NCBI RefSeq assembly: GCF_017356015.1
Contig: NZ_JAFIQV010000059.1
Coordinates: 1 to 33,397 of the forward strand
Direction of reading: 5' to 3'
Source: Azospirillum sp. SYSU D00513
Lineage (GTDB): Bacteria > Pseudomonadota > Alphaproteobacteria > Azospirillales > Azospirillaceae
DNA: 33,397 nucleotides
Shown: positions 23,922 through 30,584 of the stretch, one piece after another
Layout: each line of letters begins with the position of its first letter
Numbering within the stretch: position 1 is the first letter of the stretch
Notes under the pieces: model-generated
Databases searched by the model: none
The model's input: the letters and a program-made list of their open reading frames with translations, nothing else
Told to the model about the DNA's origin: nothing
Position numbers and translations under genes: made by a program

Positions 23922-24305
23922 ACTTGGCAGACACGCCCGCGGCGGCACCACGTAACAGACTGTCGCAAGGGTGACGGACTGACCCCAACTGCCCTCACGT
24001 ACACAAGAGAGCCCGTATCGTTATCGGTCGGGCTCTTTTCGTACACCGCGAAAAGGAGAAGCTATCACCACCTCGCCTCTCGTTTCGCTTGCCTCGCCAT
24101 GACATCACACCGCCCACAAAAAGTGTGGAGAATGGTTCAGCGAAAACTCTAAAACCTACTACTATAACAGTTTAAGCGCTGATCAAGAGCGGTGGCGACC
24201 CCAGCAGGAGGAGAAGCCATCCCCCCACGCACCCCTTGATATCCTTGATTTCTACCGTTTTCTGAAGATAACGTGTGTGGGAAACGTGTGTGGAACGGGG
24301 TTGCT
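23922..24305. other. Left boundary region of the integrated element
   Basis: 384 bases without a convincing gene between the transposase relics and the integrase. It holds the hairpin at 24008-24040 and a second inverted pair CTTTTCG/CGAAAAG at 24034-24057. As the integrase is at the element end and points inward, the left attachment site should lie here. Without the right end I cannot define its core. Confidence 0.5.
24008..24040 (+). terminator. Terminator-like hairpin before the integrase
   Basis: AGAGCCCG and CGGGCTCT form a perfect 8-bp stem around a 13-base loop, followed by TTTTC. It may insulate the integrase from the transposase relics, or be part of the attachment region. Confidence 0.55.
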
Positions 24306-25568
24306 ATGTACCTGGAGAAGCGCCGCCAACGATGGTACGCGTTACATGACATTCCCTCTGACGTACAGGGCGTACTAGGTCGGCGAAGGTTCGTCCAAAG
24401 CCTTGAGACCGAGGATAAGGCTACCGCCCGCCAGCGTGCAGCAATCCTGGAGGCTCAGTGGCTCTCAGAGATCTCAAAGGCGCGTAAGGGCTCCACCGAT
24501 CCCATTGAGGAGGACGCCCTGTTCTGGCGCAAGATCCTGGAGAATGCCCCTACGCATGAACGGGGCGTCATTCGGCATCGCATCATGCACAAGGCCCGCC
24601 GGATCGCACGAGTGCATGATGGGGAGAACCCTGAGGACACCGGTACCGAGCCTCACGACCAGGCCGCACGGTTCATAGGGATCGCTACAGGGCAACTCAC
24701 GCGGCTCGATGAGCATCTGGAGGAGTATCTCCGAACCCTCAACAACGAAGCCAAGACCGTTGATATGAAGCGGGCAACGGTCCAGCGGTTCGCTGAGGAG
24801 TTCCCATACCTCCAGGATGTTCAGCGAAAAACCGTTCAGCGGTGGGTGAACAAGCTTGGCGAAGGTGGGAAGGCTGTCGCCACCATCCGTCGTTCTCTGT
24901 CGGAGCTAAGAGGATATTGGGCTTACCTGACCTCCATCGAAGCTGTGTCGGAGAATGCTCTCCCCTTCGAAAAGCTCTCTATGCCCAAGGCATCGAAAAA
25001 AGAGAATGGTTCGGATGACCGCCAGCCCTTCACCGCTGAGGAGGTCGTGAAGCTCCTCAACGCTGCCGTAGAGAAGAACGACAAGCCTCTTGCCGACCTC
25101 ATCCGACTCGGGATGTGGACCGGAGCCCGGATCGAGGAGCTATGCGCACTGAAGGTCGATAAGGTCGCGCATGACGTGATCGCTATCGAGGACGCCAAGA
25201 CCGCCGCTGGTTGGCGCAAGGTCCCTGTCCACTCGAAGCTCAAGCCGACAATGGATCGGCTTTTAGGATCGAGTGAGGATGGGTACGTCCTATCCGGCCT
25301 AACGCCCAACAAGTACGGGGACCGCAGCAACGCCATAGGAAAGCGGTTTGGGCGGCTGAAGGCGGCTCTCGGGTTCGGAGAGGCTCACGTTTACCACTCC
25401 CTCCGGAAGACCGTAGCGACCCTATTGGAGGACGCGGGAGTGCCTGAGAACGTGTCGGCTGACATCCTGGGGCACGACAAGCCCACGATGACGTATGGGC
25501 TCTACTCAGGTGGAACGTCTATCGATACAAAGCGCAAGGCACTGGAGTTGATTGGGTATCCCAGCTAA
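24306..25568 (+). CDS. int: Tyrosine recombinase / phage-type integrase
   Basis: Site-specific recombinase of 420 residues that integrates and excises the element. The N-terminal arm-binding region (1-60, MYLEKRRQRWYALHDIPSDV) and SAM-like core-binding domain (about 130-215) precede the catalytic domain. The catalytic set is complete: R275 (TGARIEEL), K298, H364 and R367 (HSLRKT), H390 (ILGHDK) and nucleophile Y400 (GLYSGG). The ATG at 24306 is preferred to an upstream GTG at 24273 because similarity to tyrosine integrases starts at MYLEKR. It reads into the element. A degenerate second copy of its 5' end lies at 21185-21297. Confidence 0.93.
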   Translation: MYLEKRRQRWYALHDIPSDVQGVLGRRRFVQSLETEDKATARQRAAILEAQWLSEISKARKGSTDPIEEDALFWRKILENAPTHERGVIRHRIMHKARRIARVHDGENPEDTGTEPHDQAARFIGIATGQLTRLDEHLEEYLRTLNNEAKTVDMKRATVQRFAEEFPYLQDVQRKTVQRWVNKLGEGGKAVATIRRSLSELRGYWAYLTSIEAVSENALPFEKLSMPKASKKENGSDDRQPFTAEEVVKLLNAAVEKNDKPLADLIRLGMWTGARIEELCALKVDKVAHDVIAIEDAKTAAGWRKVPVHSKLKPTMDRLLGSSEDGYVLSGLTPNKYGDRSNAIGKRFGRLKAALGFGEAHVYHSLRKTVATLLEDAGVPENVSADILGHDKPTMTYGLYSGGTSIDTKRKALELIGYPS

Positions 25569-25615
25569 TAGGGGCGGGGGCGCGGGCGTCATTCGTTCCG
25601 CCACTTCCCAGCTAC

Positions 25616-25683
25616 CCTCGTAGCCCCTACGTCCTCAGAACGCCTCCTGCCCGTGCCTGAGGGGCTTGCAGCCCCGGCCAATG
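25616..25683 (+). repeat. Post-integrase flank, intact copy
   Basis: Sequence just beyond the integrase stop that recurs in decayed form at 21301-21360 and 23339-23374. It includes the hairpin GGGGCT-TGC-AGCCCC at 25661-25675, a possible transcript end for the integrase. Its conservation in two relics suggests either function or simple shared ancestry of the elements. Confidence 0.6.
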
Positions 25684-25736
25684 ATCCTTAACCCCCTCCC
25701 TTGACCGCACCCGGTTCCCGCTCCATCCTCATCCCC

Positions 25737-26003
25737 ATGAGTGAACGAACCAAGAACGGGCCAGCCAAGATCATCCCCTTCTATGCAGTGAGGGTTGGAG
25801 ATCTGTTTCGCCCTGTCGCGGTCCTATCCGCTGTGTGCGAGGCGTGCCACACCATGCGGGATATCGATCCGATGACGCTGGCACGCTCTGCGGGACCCGA
25901 CGTGACCCTTAGAGAGCTATCCAAGCACCTGAAGTGCAACGAGTGTGGGGCTAAGGGAGGCGTGCGGTTTGAGCTTAAATGGATCAGTGAGCAAGGTGCA
26001 TGA
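25737..26003 (+). CDS. Small zinc-ribbon protein
   Basis: An 88-residue protein with two CxxC knuckles, CEACH (34-38) and CNECG (67-71), separated by a helical stretch (DPMTLARSAGPDVTLRELSK). It probably binds one zinc and may contact DNA or protein. I recall similar short zinc-ribbon proteins in alphaproteobacterial mobile DNA but no assigned function. It is 168 bases after the integrase. The same pair occurs as relics at 21-22 kb, so the two genes travel together. The ATG at 25737 fits the relic alignment. Confidence 0.8.
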   Translation: MSERTKNGPAKIIPFYAVRVGDLFRPVAVLSAVCEACHTMRDIDPMTLARSAGPDVTLRELSKHLKCNECGAKGGVRFELKWISEQGA

Positions 26004-26101
26004 GCGTCCCTCACACCACGATGATACGCGCGTTTCGTTATGTGCAGCTCTTGCATTCTCCCACCGCTTGTAGTTACCTCCTCGCGAGATGGGAGGTGCG
26101 C

Positions 26102-26614
26102 ATGTATGGGCCAATTTTAGCGAAATCGGCGAAGAAGGAGCAGTTCAGCGTTGCTTTTTTGCATGCCGTGGCAACCTACGCAGACCTCATCGTCGGTAAT
26201 CTTGCAGTCGACAATGACAGCATCGATTGCATCATTCATGCAAAAGGGAAGATAGGAGAGACATCATCTCCGTTTTTAGGCGTACAGTTAAAATGCACAT
26301 CTCAAAATATACACTACGGCCGGGAAATTCGTTACCCAATTCCCGTAAACAACTATGATGATCTTCGGGACGTAGCATCCCATATACCGCGAATTCTGAT
26401 TGTCCTCGCACTTCCGCATCATCCGGCTCCCTGGCTGCATCAAAATTCAAACGGATTGACCTTAATGCGGTGTGCTTATTGGAAGTGCCTGACGGGGCTT
26501 CCCGCATTGACCAATACCGATAATGTGACGATCCGTATACCTACGAAGAAACGCCTGACACCCAGATCGTTACGCGCCATCATGGGGCGCATTGGGAGGA
26601 AGGAGCCGTTATGA
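26102..26614 (+). CDS. DUF4365-like protein, nuclease-fold candidate
   Basis: A 170-residue protein resembling the DUF4365 family, which I recall as related to PD-(D/E)xK nucleases. Supporting features are E13 in an N-terminal helix (KKEQFSVAFLHAVA), D42 in DSIDCII, and Q62-x-K64 in GVQLKCTSQ, which together match an E-D-QxK active site. The C-terminal half shows PVNNYDDLRD, RILIVLALP, RCAYWKCLTG and VTIRIPTKKRLTP, all usual in DUF4365. The ATG at 26102 is set by GGGAGG five bases upstream. It overlaps the next gene by ATGA. GC content is visibly lower than in phage and host genes nearby. Nuclease activity is an inference. Confidence 0.75.
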   Translation: MYGPILAKSAKKEQFSVAFLHAVATYADLIVGNLAVDNDSIDCIIHAKGKIGETSSPFLGVQLKCTSQNIHYGREIRYPIPVNNYDDLRDVASHIPRILIVLALPHHPAPWLHQNSNGLTLMRCAYWKCLTGLPALTNTDNVTIRIPTKKRLTPRSLRAIMGRIGRKEPL

Positions 26615-27747
26615 TGAATCGGTTTCCGGATCGTCACAGCCTTGAGTCGCTGGACGCAAGCTCCATTGAAATTTACCTGCGCTCGAAGGAGTGGCAGAAG
26701 GATAACTCGTCAGATGGCTTCCTTGTGCCATGGCGCAAAAGCATTGACGGCGATGATATCAAGGTGTTCGTTCCGAGTCATGAGGGCGACAAGAACTATC
26801 CCTTTTTCGTAGAGCGTATCATTGACACTCTTTCTCTTGTTGAGTCGAGAGATGCTAACTTCGTTTATGAAGATCTCTTAGGGACTGAAGCGGATGTACT
26901 CACCCTCAGACGCGAAACTCCGATAGGGGCCCAGACGATCCCGCTCACTGATGGTTTAGCTCTGGTACGCGATGGATTCGATGCACTAACATTCTCAGCT
27001 TCCGCAGAGGTGATGCGTAAGGCTGTTTATCAATCCAGGCAAAAGAAGGAAGTTTCTAGCTATTTGGAAAGCTTGAGGCTAGGGCACACAAGAGAAGGTA
27101 GCTTCATATTTGCAATTCAATCACCCGTCCCATCGCTTAGGACAGCGACCGATCTGAACCAATTCTTTGACGAGCGTCCAGGCGATAGTATCGAGCCTTT
27201 TTCGAGGCGGGTAACAAAACGTTTCTGTGTAGCTGTTGAAAGTGCGTTGTCAGTCGCTCGACAGGGAACAATATCGGATTTCTCTGAGGTCGTTCGAGAT
27301 GGCGTTAGTGCAAATCTTTGCTCAGCACTTGCCAATTTATCAGGCGCTGGGGGCGATGGCGAGATCGGATTAGATCTCAATTGGGCAGCGGGGCGTCCGA
27401 TGAGAGACGATATAAAGAGCAACTTTACTTTGCTTAGGAGCGATAAAGCATTGTTCGAGGATGCTGCCAACTTCCTACGTGCAAATGCAGACGAGCCTGA
27501 CGCCGTAATTCAGGGTTATGTTGTATCACTTAAAAGGGAACCACGCAGCGATGTTGGTCGCGTTGTTGTACTCGACATTGCCTCTGAAAGCCCGAGAAAA
27601 GTCCAAGTTGCGCTTCTTGGCGCTGAGTACGATATAGCTGTGGAGGCTCATGGCGACGGCAAAGAGATTCAATGCCGTGGAAACATCGAAAAGAATGGAC
27701 GAAGAAGCGTCATAGAACGTCCTATTGAATTTGCAATAATCTACTGA
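26611..27747 (+). CDS. Unknown 378-residue cargo protein
   Basis: Not recognised. The start overlaps the DUF4365-like stop by four bases (ATGA), so translation is coupled and the products probably act together. The N-terminal half is mixed alpha/beta (FVERIIDTLSLVESRDANFV near 70-89). The middle is helical and polar. The last 80 residues look like a compact beta domain (VIQGYVVSLKREPRSDVGRV ... VALLGAEYDIAVEAHGDG ... IERPIEFAIIY). No signal peptide, membrane segment or Walker motif is seen. The low-GC codon use matches the upstream gene, supporting joint acquisition. A role as sensor or partner of the nuclease-like protein is only a guess. Confidence 0.75.
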   Translation: MMNRFPDRHSLESLDASSIEIYLRSKEWQKDNSSDGFLVPWRKSIDGDDIKVFVPSHEGDKNYPFFVERIIDTLSLVESRDANFVYEDLLGTEADVLTLRRETPIGAQTIPLTDGLALVRDGFDALTFSASAEVMRKAVYQSRQKKEVSSYLESLRLGHTREGSFIFAIQSPVPSLRTATDLNQFFDERPGDSIEPFSRRVTKRFCVAVESALSVARQGTISDFSEVVRDGVSANLCSALANLSGAGGDGEIGLDLNWAAGRPMRDDIKSNFTLLRSDKALFEDAANFLRANADEPDAVIQGYVVSLKREPRSDVGRVVVLDIASESPRKVQVALLGAEYDIAVEAHGDGKEIQCRGNIEKNGRRSVIERPIEFAIIY

Positions 27748-27917
27748 TGCCACTGCCCGAGAACTGGATTGATGTCAGCACCGCTGACATCACGAATGAC
27801 GATCCCATCCATATTCATGCTCTCTGGCTTGCTATCAGCAAGCTGGGTACAGGGCCACATTCGCGAGAGGCCATGTACGCACGCACGCAGACGCGCGTTC
27901 CCCCGTGCCACCCCTAA
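27747..27917 (+). CDS. Short third gene of the cargo operon, possibly truncated
   Basis: A 56-codon ORF whose ATG overlaps the preceding TGA (TGATG), the arrangement of a coupled gene. The protein begins MPLPENWIDVSTADITNDDP and HIHALWLAISKLGTGPH, which reads as genuine protein. From residue 43 (MYARTQTRVPPCHP) it runs into a low-complexity GCACGCACGCAG stretch and ends. It may be a fragment cut at the edge of the cargo segment. Confidence 0.55.
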   Translation: MPLPENWIDVSTADITNDDPIHIHALWLAISKLGTGPHSREAMYARTQTRVPPCHP

Positions 27918-28073
27918 CGACCTCCAGGGGTCACGAGCGAGGGCGGGCGGGGGTGCCTTCCCTGCCCTGCCGACCAGCCTTCAGCCCTCCTCAGTCTTGC
28001 ACGTTGATCGGACCGCATTCCTGAATGAGACACGAGTCAGGCAAGGCAAATGGTTAATCGCCTGGGGCGACCC

Positions 28074-28085
28074 ACTATATATAGT
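28074..28085. repeat. AT palindrome
   Basis: ACTATATATAGT is a perfect 12-bp palindrome just after a small hairpin TCGCC-TGG-GGCGA. It could be a -10 region or protein-binding site. Evidence is the symmetry alone. Confidence 0.3.
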
Positions 28086-28438
28086 ATAGGAATGCAAATA
28101 ATCTCAGGGCATCCCGTAAGTCATTGATCTGACTCGGATTGAAAGTCGCACAAGGGCAATTATGGAAAGTCGGGGTGCTTTTGCCTGAGACTGGAGTCCG
28201 CACCCTAATCCTATGCGATGCTACTCATCTCTGACCTAGCTCCGCACGGGATCGGCGGCTCGATGCTGCCACGAGTGACGAGCGATGCCAAGCGAGGGAC
28301 GCATGAGGCCGAGCCGAGGGGCTGAGGGTTCGCGTCCAGACTGAAGCAGCACGATCTAATTCAACACTGATATTTGTGTGCTTATGGCCTTCCCTGGCAT
28401 CCTTTCAGTCCCTCGCACGTCCTCCTACGTACACCCTG

Positions 28439-28494
28439 CGACACCACATCAGGTATGCCATAACGACGATACGACACCTTATCTGGTATGCCAT
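28439..28494 (+). repeat. Tandem 23-base operator-like repeat
   Basis: Two copies, 28439-28461 and 28472-28494, agree at 20 of 23 positions and share the core GGTATGCCAT and the start CGACACC. Their starts are 33 bases apart, about three helical turns, so proteins bound to both would face the same side. GGTATGCC is itself a near-palindrome. This is the layout of a phage repressor or replication-initiator site. Confidence 0.55.
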
Positions 28495-28560
28495 TTATTC
28501 CGCCCTATCACCCGAGAAACCGAGTATCGGGGAACCTTAGTCGTCATGTTTCCTGGGTGT

Positions 28561-28599
28561 GAGGTCCTTAGCTGAGATGCTAGGGACCTCTCATTTTTT
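28561..28599 (+). terminator. Strong intrinsic terminator
   Basis: GAGGTCCTTAGC pairs with GCTAGGGACCTC (12 bp, one G-U) around a TGAGAT loop, followed by TCATTTTTT. No protein gene directly precedes it. It may therefore end a non-coding transcript that starts near the tandem repeat, or attenuate leftward read-through. Confidence 0.85.
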
Positions 28600-28660
28600 G
28601 GCATATGAACAGCATAATTCCCGCTCGTCGCTCGACCAGTACCGATTATTCGGACCTATG

Positions 28661-28711
28661 CGAGAGAGGGGGACATTACGATAAACATATAGTGTCTCGT
28701 AACGTCTCTCG
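28661..28711 (+). repeat. Nested inverted repeats
   Basis: CGAGAGA (28661) pairs with TCTCTCG (28705) and, inside it, TTACGA (28676) pairs with TCGTAA (28697). The arms are nested in register, so a transcript could form a two-step stem around a 15-base loop. Confidence 0.4.
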
Positions 28712-28748
28712 TACCGTCCTACTCATAAGTAGAATACATAACATAATC

Positions 28749-28791
28749 TCTTACGTATCGTCATACGTAAGACTCTTAAGTCACTCTTAAG
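28749..28791 (+). repeat. Perfect inverted repeat followed by direct repeat
   Basis: TCTTACGTAT-CGTC-ATACGTAAGA is a perfect 10-bp hairpin at 28749-28772. ACTCTTAAG then occurs twice at 28772-28780 and 28783-28791. The density of short repeats suggests a binding region or origin. Confidence 0.45.
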
Positions 28792-28854
28792 CCGTCGTAT
28801 GTGAAGCCCTTAGGGCATTTCCCAATTCCTGTTCCCTCTATCTTGGTCGGATCT

Positions 28855-28870
28855 CACGCCTAACGGCGTG
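28855..28870 (+). terminator. Small hairpin before the small-protein cluster
   Basis: CACGCC-TAAC-GGCGTG is a perfect 6-bp stem with a tetraloop, 75 bases before the gene at 28945, with no T-run. It may be a leader structure. Confidence 0.3.
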
Positions 28871-28944
28871 TGGTCGGCTGTCATCATTGGGACCTTGCGA
28901 CTCTCAGCCGTATCCGCCGTACTCTCTGTTGATTGGATCTCCTC

Positions 28945-29115
28945 ATGCCGAAGAAGAACAAGCGCGTCTGCTTCATCCTCCGTACCGATCTTGAACCCGA
29001 TATTGAGATCATCCGCACCCTAGTGCGTAATCAGGGCTCCAATGGAAGTCTATCCGATGTGATCCGTTATGCCCTGCGAAAGACGGCGAACGCCATCGAA
29101 GGTCGCCCTCTTTGA
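28945..29115 (+). CDS. Small ribbon-helix-helix-like protein
   Basis: A 56-residue basic protein: MPKKNKRVCFILRTDLEPD, a helix (IEIIRTLVRNQG), then GSLSDVIRYALRKTANAIEG. The beta strand followed by two helices and the LSDVIRYALRK pattern resemble MetJ/Arc-type DNA-binding proteins. It is well placed to regulate the element from the adjoining control region. No strong ribosome-binding site precedes the ATG. It overlaps the next gene by TTGA. Confidence 0.55.
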   Translation: MPKKNKRVCFILRTDLEPDIEIIRTLVRNQGSNGSLSDVIRYALRKTANAIEGRPL

Positions 29116-29369
29116 TCGGCTTCCATTTCATCAACCCGACCTCCGGTAATATCTGGTCGGTCATTGCCCAGCCCTCCGAGCGAGCGGACGCATATCTTGT
29201 CGGAAACAAGAACGACAGCTCCCTGAAGGCTATCGGTTACACGGACGGTTTCCCGTTCCGTTTCATTCCTGGAACCTACCGCGACCTATGCACTCGTGGT
29301 TTCGGAAACACTAACACGGACGCGCTTATAGTCGAAGGCCAGCTTTGCCTTTCCGACATTCTACCCTGA
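29112..29369 (+). CDS. Small element protein, first of a related pair
   Basis: An 85-residue protein starting at a TTG that overlaps the preceding stop (TTGA), with GAAGG upstream. The sequence is predicted mostly beta (FHFINPTSGNIWSVIAQ ... DAYLVGNK ... IPGTYRDL ... DALIVEGQLCLSDIL). The same order of motifs occurs in the next gene, so the two look like an ancient tandem duplication. Function unknown. Confidence 0.6.
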   Translation: MIGFHFINPTSGNIWSVIAQPSERADAYLVGNKNDSSLKAIGYTDGFPFRFIPGTYRDLCTRGFGNTNTDALIVEGQLCLSDILP

Positions 29370-29381
29370 TAAGGAACAACC

Positions 29382-29657
29382 ATGTTCAATTTTCAGTACC
29401 AGTCTCTTTCAGGAGACCTCTACACCGTTTCCATTCGCTCGGACGACAGCCTGACCGCCCATGTTATTGGCCAGTTTGTTGGCGGTAAGTGGTCAATGAA
29501 TAGCAGTCTTTGTTCCTTGCGTGAATCGCCGCGCGTTACATCATCGGTTAAGGCTGGAACGTATTCAAAGCTGCAAACTGGTGAGTTGCTGGAAAGCCGT
29601 CTCCATTATGACGCGATCCTGTTCAACGATCAGCCTCTCTCCTCGCTTCTTGCATAA
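29382..29657 (+). CDS. Small element protein, second of a related pair
   Basis: A 91-residue protein with AAGGA upstream of its ATG. It shares with its neighbour the pattern SG-D/N-hydrophobic-aromatic-T/S-V near residue 10, AHVIG near 26, AGTYSKL near 58 and DAILF...LSSLL at the end. No domain recognised. It is followed after 28 bases by the 270-residue gene in the same direction. Confidence 0.65.
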   Translation: MFNFQYQSLSGDLYTVSIRSDDSLTAHVIGQFVGGKWSMNSSLCSLRESPRVTSSVKAGTYSKLQTGELLESRLHYDAILFNDQPLSSLLA

Positions 29658-29685
29658 TCACTCCACAATAGATTCAGGAACTATC

Positions 29686-30498
29686 ATGACTGATACCGTT
29701 ACTCCGACCGCTACCGTCACGGTCTCGCAAGCCACCGCTACGTCCCACACCGTCCAGCCCATTGCTGCTGTCCGTGACTCGACCGGTGTCCTTGCGTCCG
29801 CTCGCTCGCACGATGGCGGGCTGGTTATGAAGGCACTCGCTCCCACTGACCGGGTCACGGTTCAGGGTGTCGAGATGACCCTGGAACAGGCGGAATCCCG
29901 TGGCTTTGTCCGTCGTGGCCCCGATGGTCAGTACCAGGACGCCTCCCACGAGGAGATCGCAAAGCGTGTCGATGAGCGCTACGCCAAGGAGCAGCCGGAG
30001 GACGATCTTTCGGAGGCTCTGGAGGTCGATAACATCGCGTCAGAGACCTTCTCCAACTGGAGTGGAGCCATCAAGAGCATCGGAGCCAATCCCGTCGCCG
30101 TCCTGGGTGAGGTCGTTATGAACCCCGACCGCATCCCTGAGGCCCTTCAGATGCTCGCCAAGAGTCACGGCATTCCCTTTTCCAAGGTTCAGGAAGATAT
30201 CCGGTACCAAGCGGCATCGGTAGAGGATGCGGTTAACCGCTATGTTGCCGGTTTCGGTGCTACCGACTCCGACGGGTTCTGGGCGTACGTCAACGCCAAC
30301 GTTCCAAAGATGGACCTTGCCAGCATCTTCACACGGGCTCTGTTCCTCGGTGACGCATCGGGCTTCAAGGACCTCGCCCACCGGTACGTCTACAGCAAGC
30401 CATCTGCCGACATCCCGACCGTAAAGGTCAACGTGGGTGGTCGTGAGACCAAGACCGACATCATCACGGCGCGGCGCATGGGACTGCGGATCGGCTAA
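29686..30498 (+). CDS. Phage protein of unknown function, 270 residues
   Basis: AGGA lies six bases before the ATG at 29686, which cuts off an overlapping longer frame. The N-terminal 40 residues are Thr/Val/Ala-rich and probably flexible (MTDTVTPTATVTVSQATAT). A MTLEQAESRGFVRRGPDGQY segment, an acidic linker (EQPEDDLSEALE) and a helical C-terminal part follow. Position just before the large terminase suggests a packaging or structural role, such as a small-terminase or head-associated protein. No motif confirms this. Confidence 0.65.
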   Translation: MTDTVTPTATVTVSQATATSHTVQPIAAVRDSTGVLASARSHDGGLVMKALAPTDRVTVQGVEMTLEQAESRGFVRRGPDGQYQDASHEEIAKRVDERYAKEQPEDDLSEALEVDNIASETFSNWSGAIKSIGANPVAVLGEVVMNPDRIPEALQMLAKSHGIPFSKVQEDIRYQAASVEDAVNRYVAGFGATDSDGFWAYVNANVPKMDLASIFTRALFLGDASGFKDLAHRYVYSKPSADIPTVKVNVGGRETKTDIITARRMGLRIG

Positions 30499-30540
30499 GG
30501 CCCCGCCTCTCTCCTTCCTGAACTGACGACATTCACGCGG

Positions 30541-30558
30541 GGCGGCCTTTGGGTCGCC
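30541..30558 (+). terminator. Hairpin before the terminase gene
   Basis: GGCGGCC and GGTCGCC can pair (one G-U) around a short loop, followed by CTTCGTGTTTCT. It is 43 bases past the preceding stop. A weak terminator or processing site. Confidence 0.4.
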
Positions 30559-30584
30559 CTTCGTGTTTCTGGAGACCCTGATTT

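Larger units (their letters stand above)
27918..28944. other. Gene-poor 1-kb control region
   Basis: About one kilobase without an ORF that has both a ribosome-binding site and protein-like composition. The first 100 bases are GC-rich and the rest is AT-richer. It contains a 12-bp AT palindrome, two GAAAGTCG copies near 28139-28171, a tandem 23-base repeat, one strong terminator and several inverted repeats, listed separately. It probably holds operators, promoters, a small RNA or an origin. Confidence 0.6.

Noticed and set aside
26000..26101. Upstream extension of the DUF4365-like gene
   Set aside because: The extra 34 residues have no family similarity and the GGGAGG site points to the ATG at 26102.
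27769..28089. A 106-codon frame downstream of the cargo operon
   Set aside because: Out of frame with the coupled ATG at 27747 and rich in Arg/Pro from low-complexity DNA.
28320..28345. A T-arm-like word (GGTTCGCGTCC) suggesting a tRNA remnant
   Set aside because: No acceptor, D-arm or anticodon stem could be folded around it.
28378..28575. A 65-codon frame over the tandem repeat
   Set aside because: No ribosome-binding site, atypical composition, and it runs through the operator-like repeat into the terminator stem.
28605..28790. A 61-codon frame after the strong terminator
   Set aside because: No ribosome-binding site, and it spans the inverted-repeat block; sequence looks non-coding.
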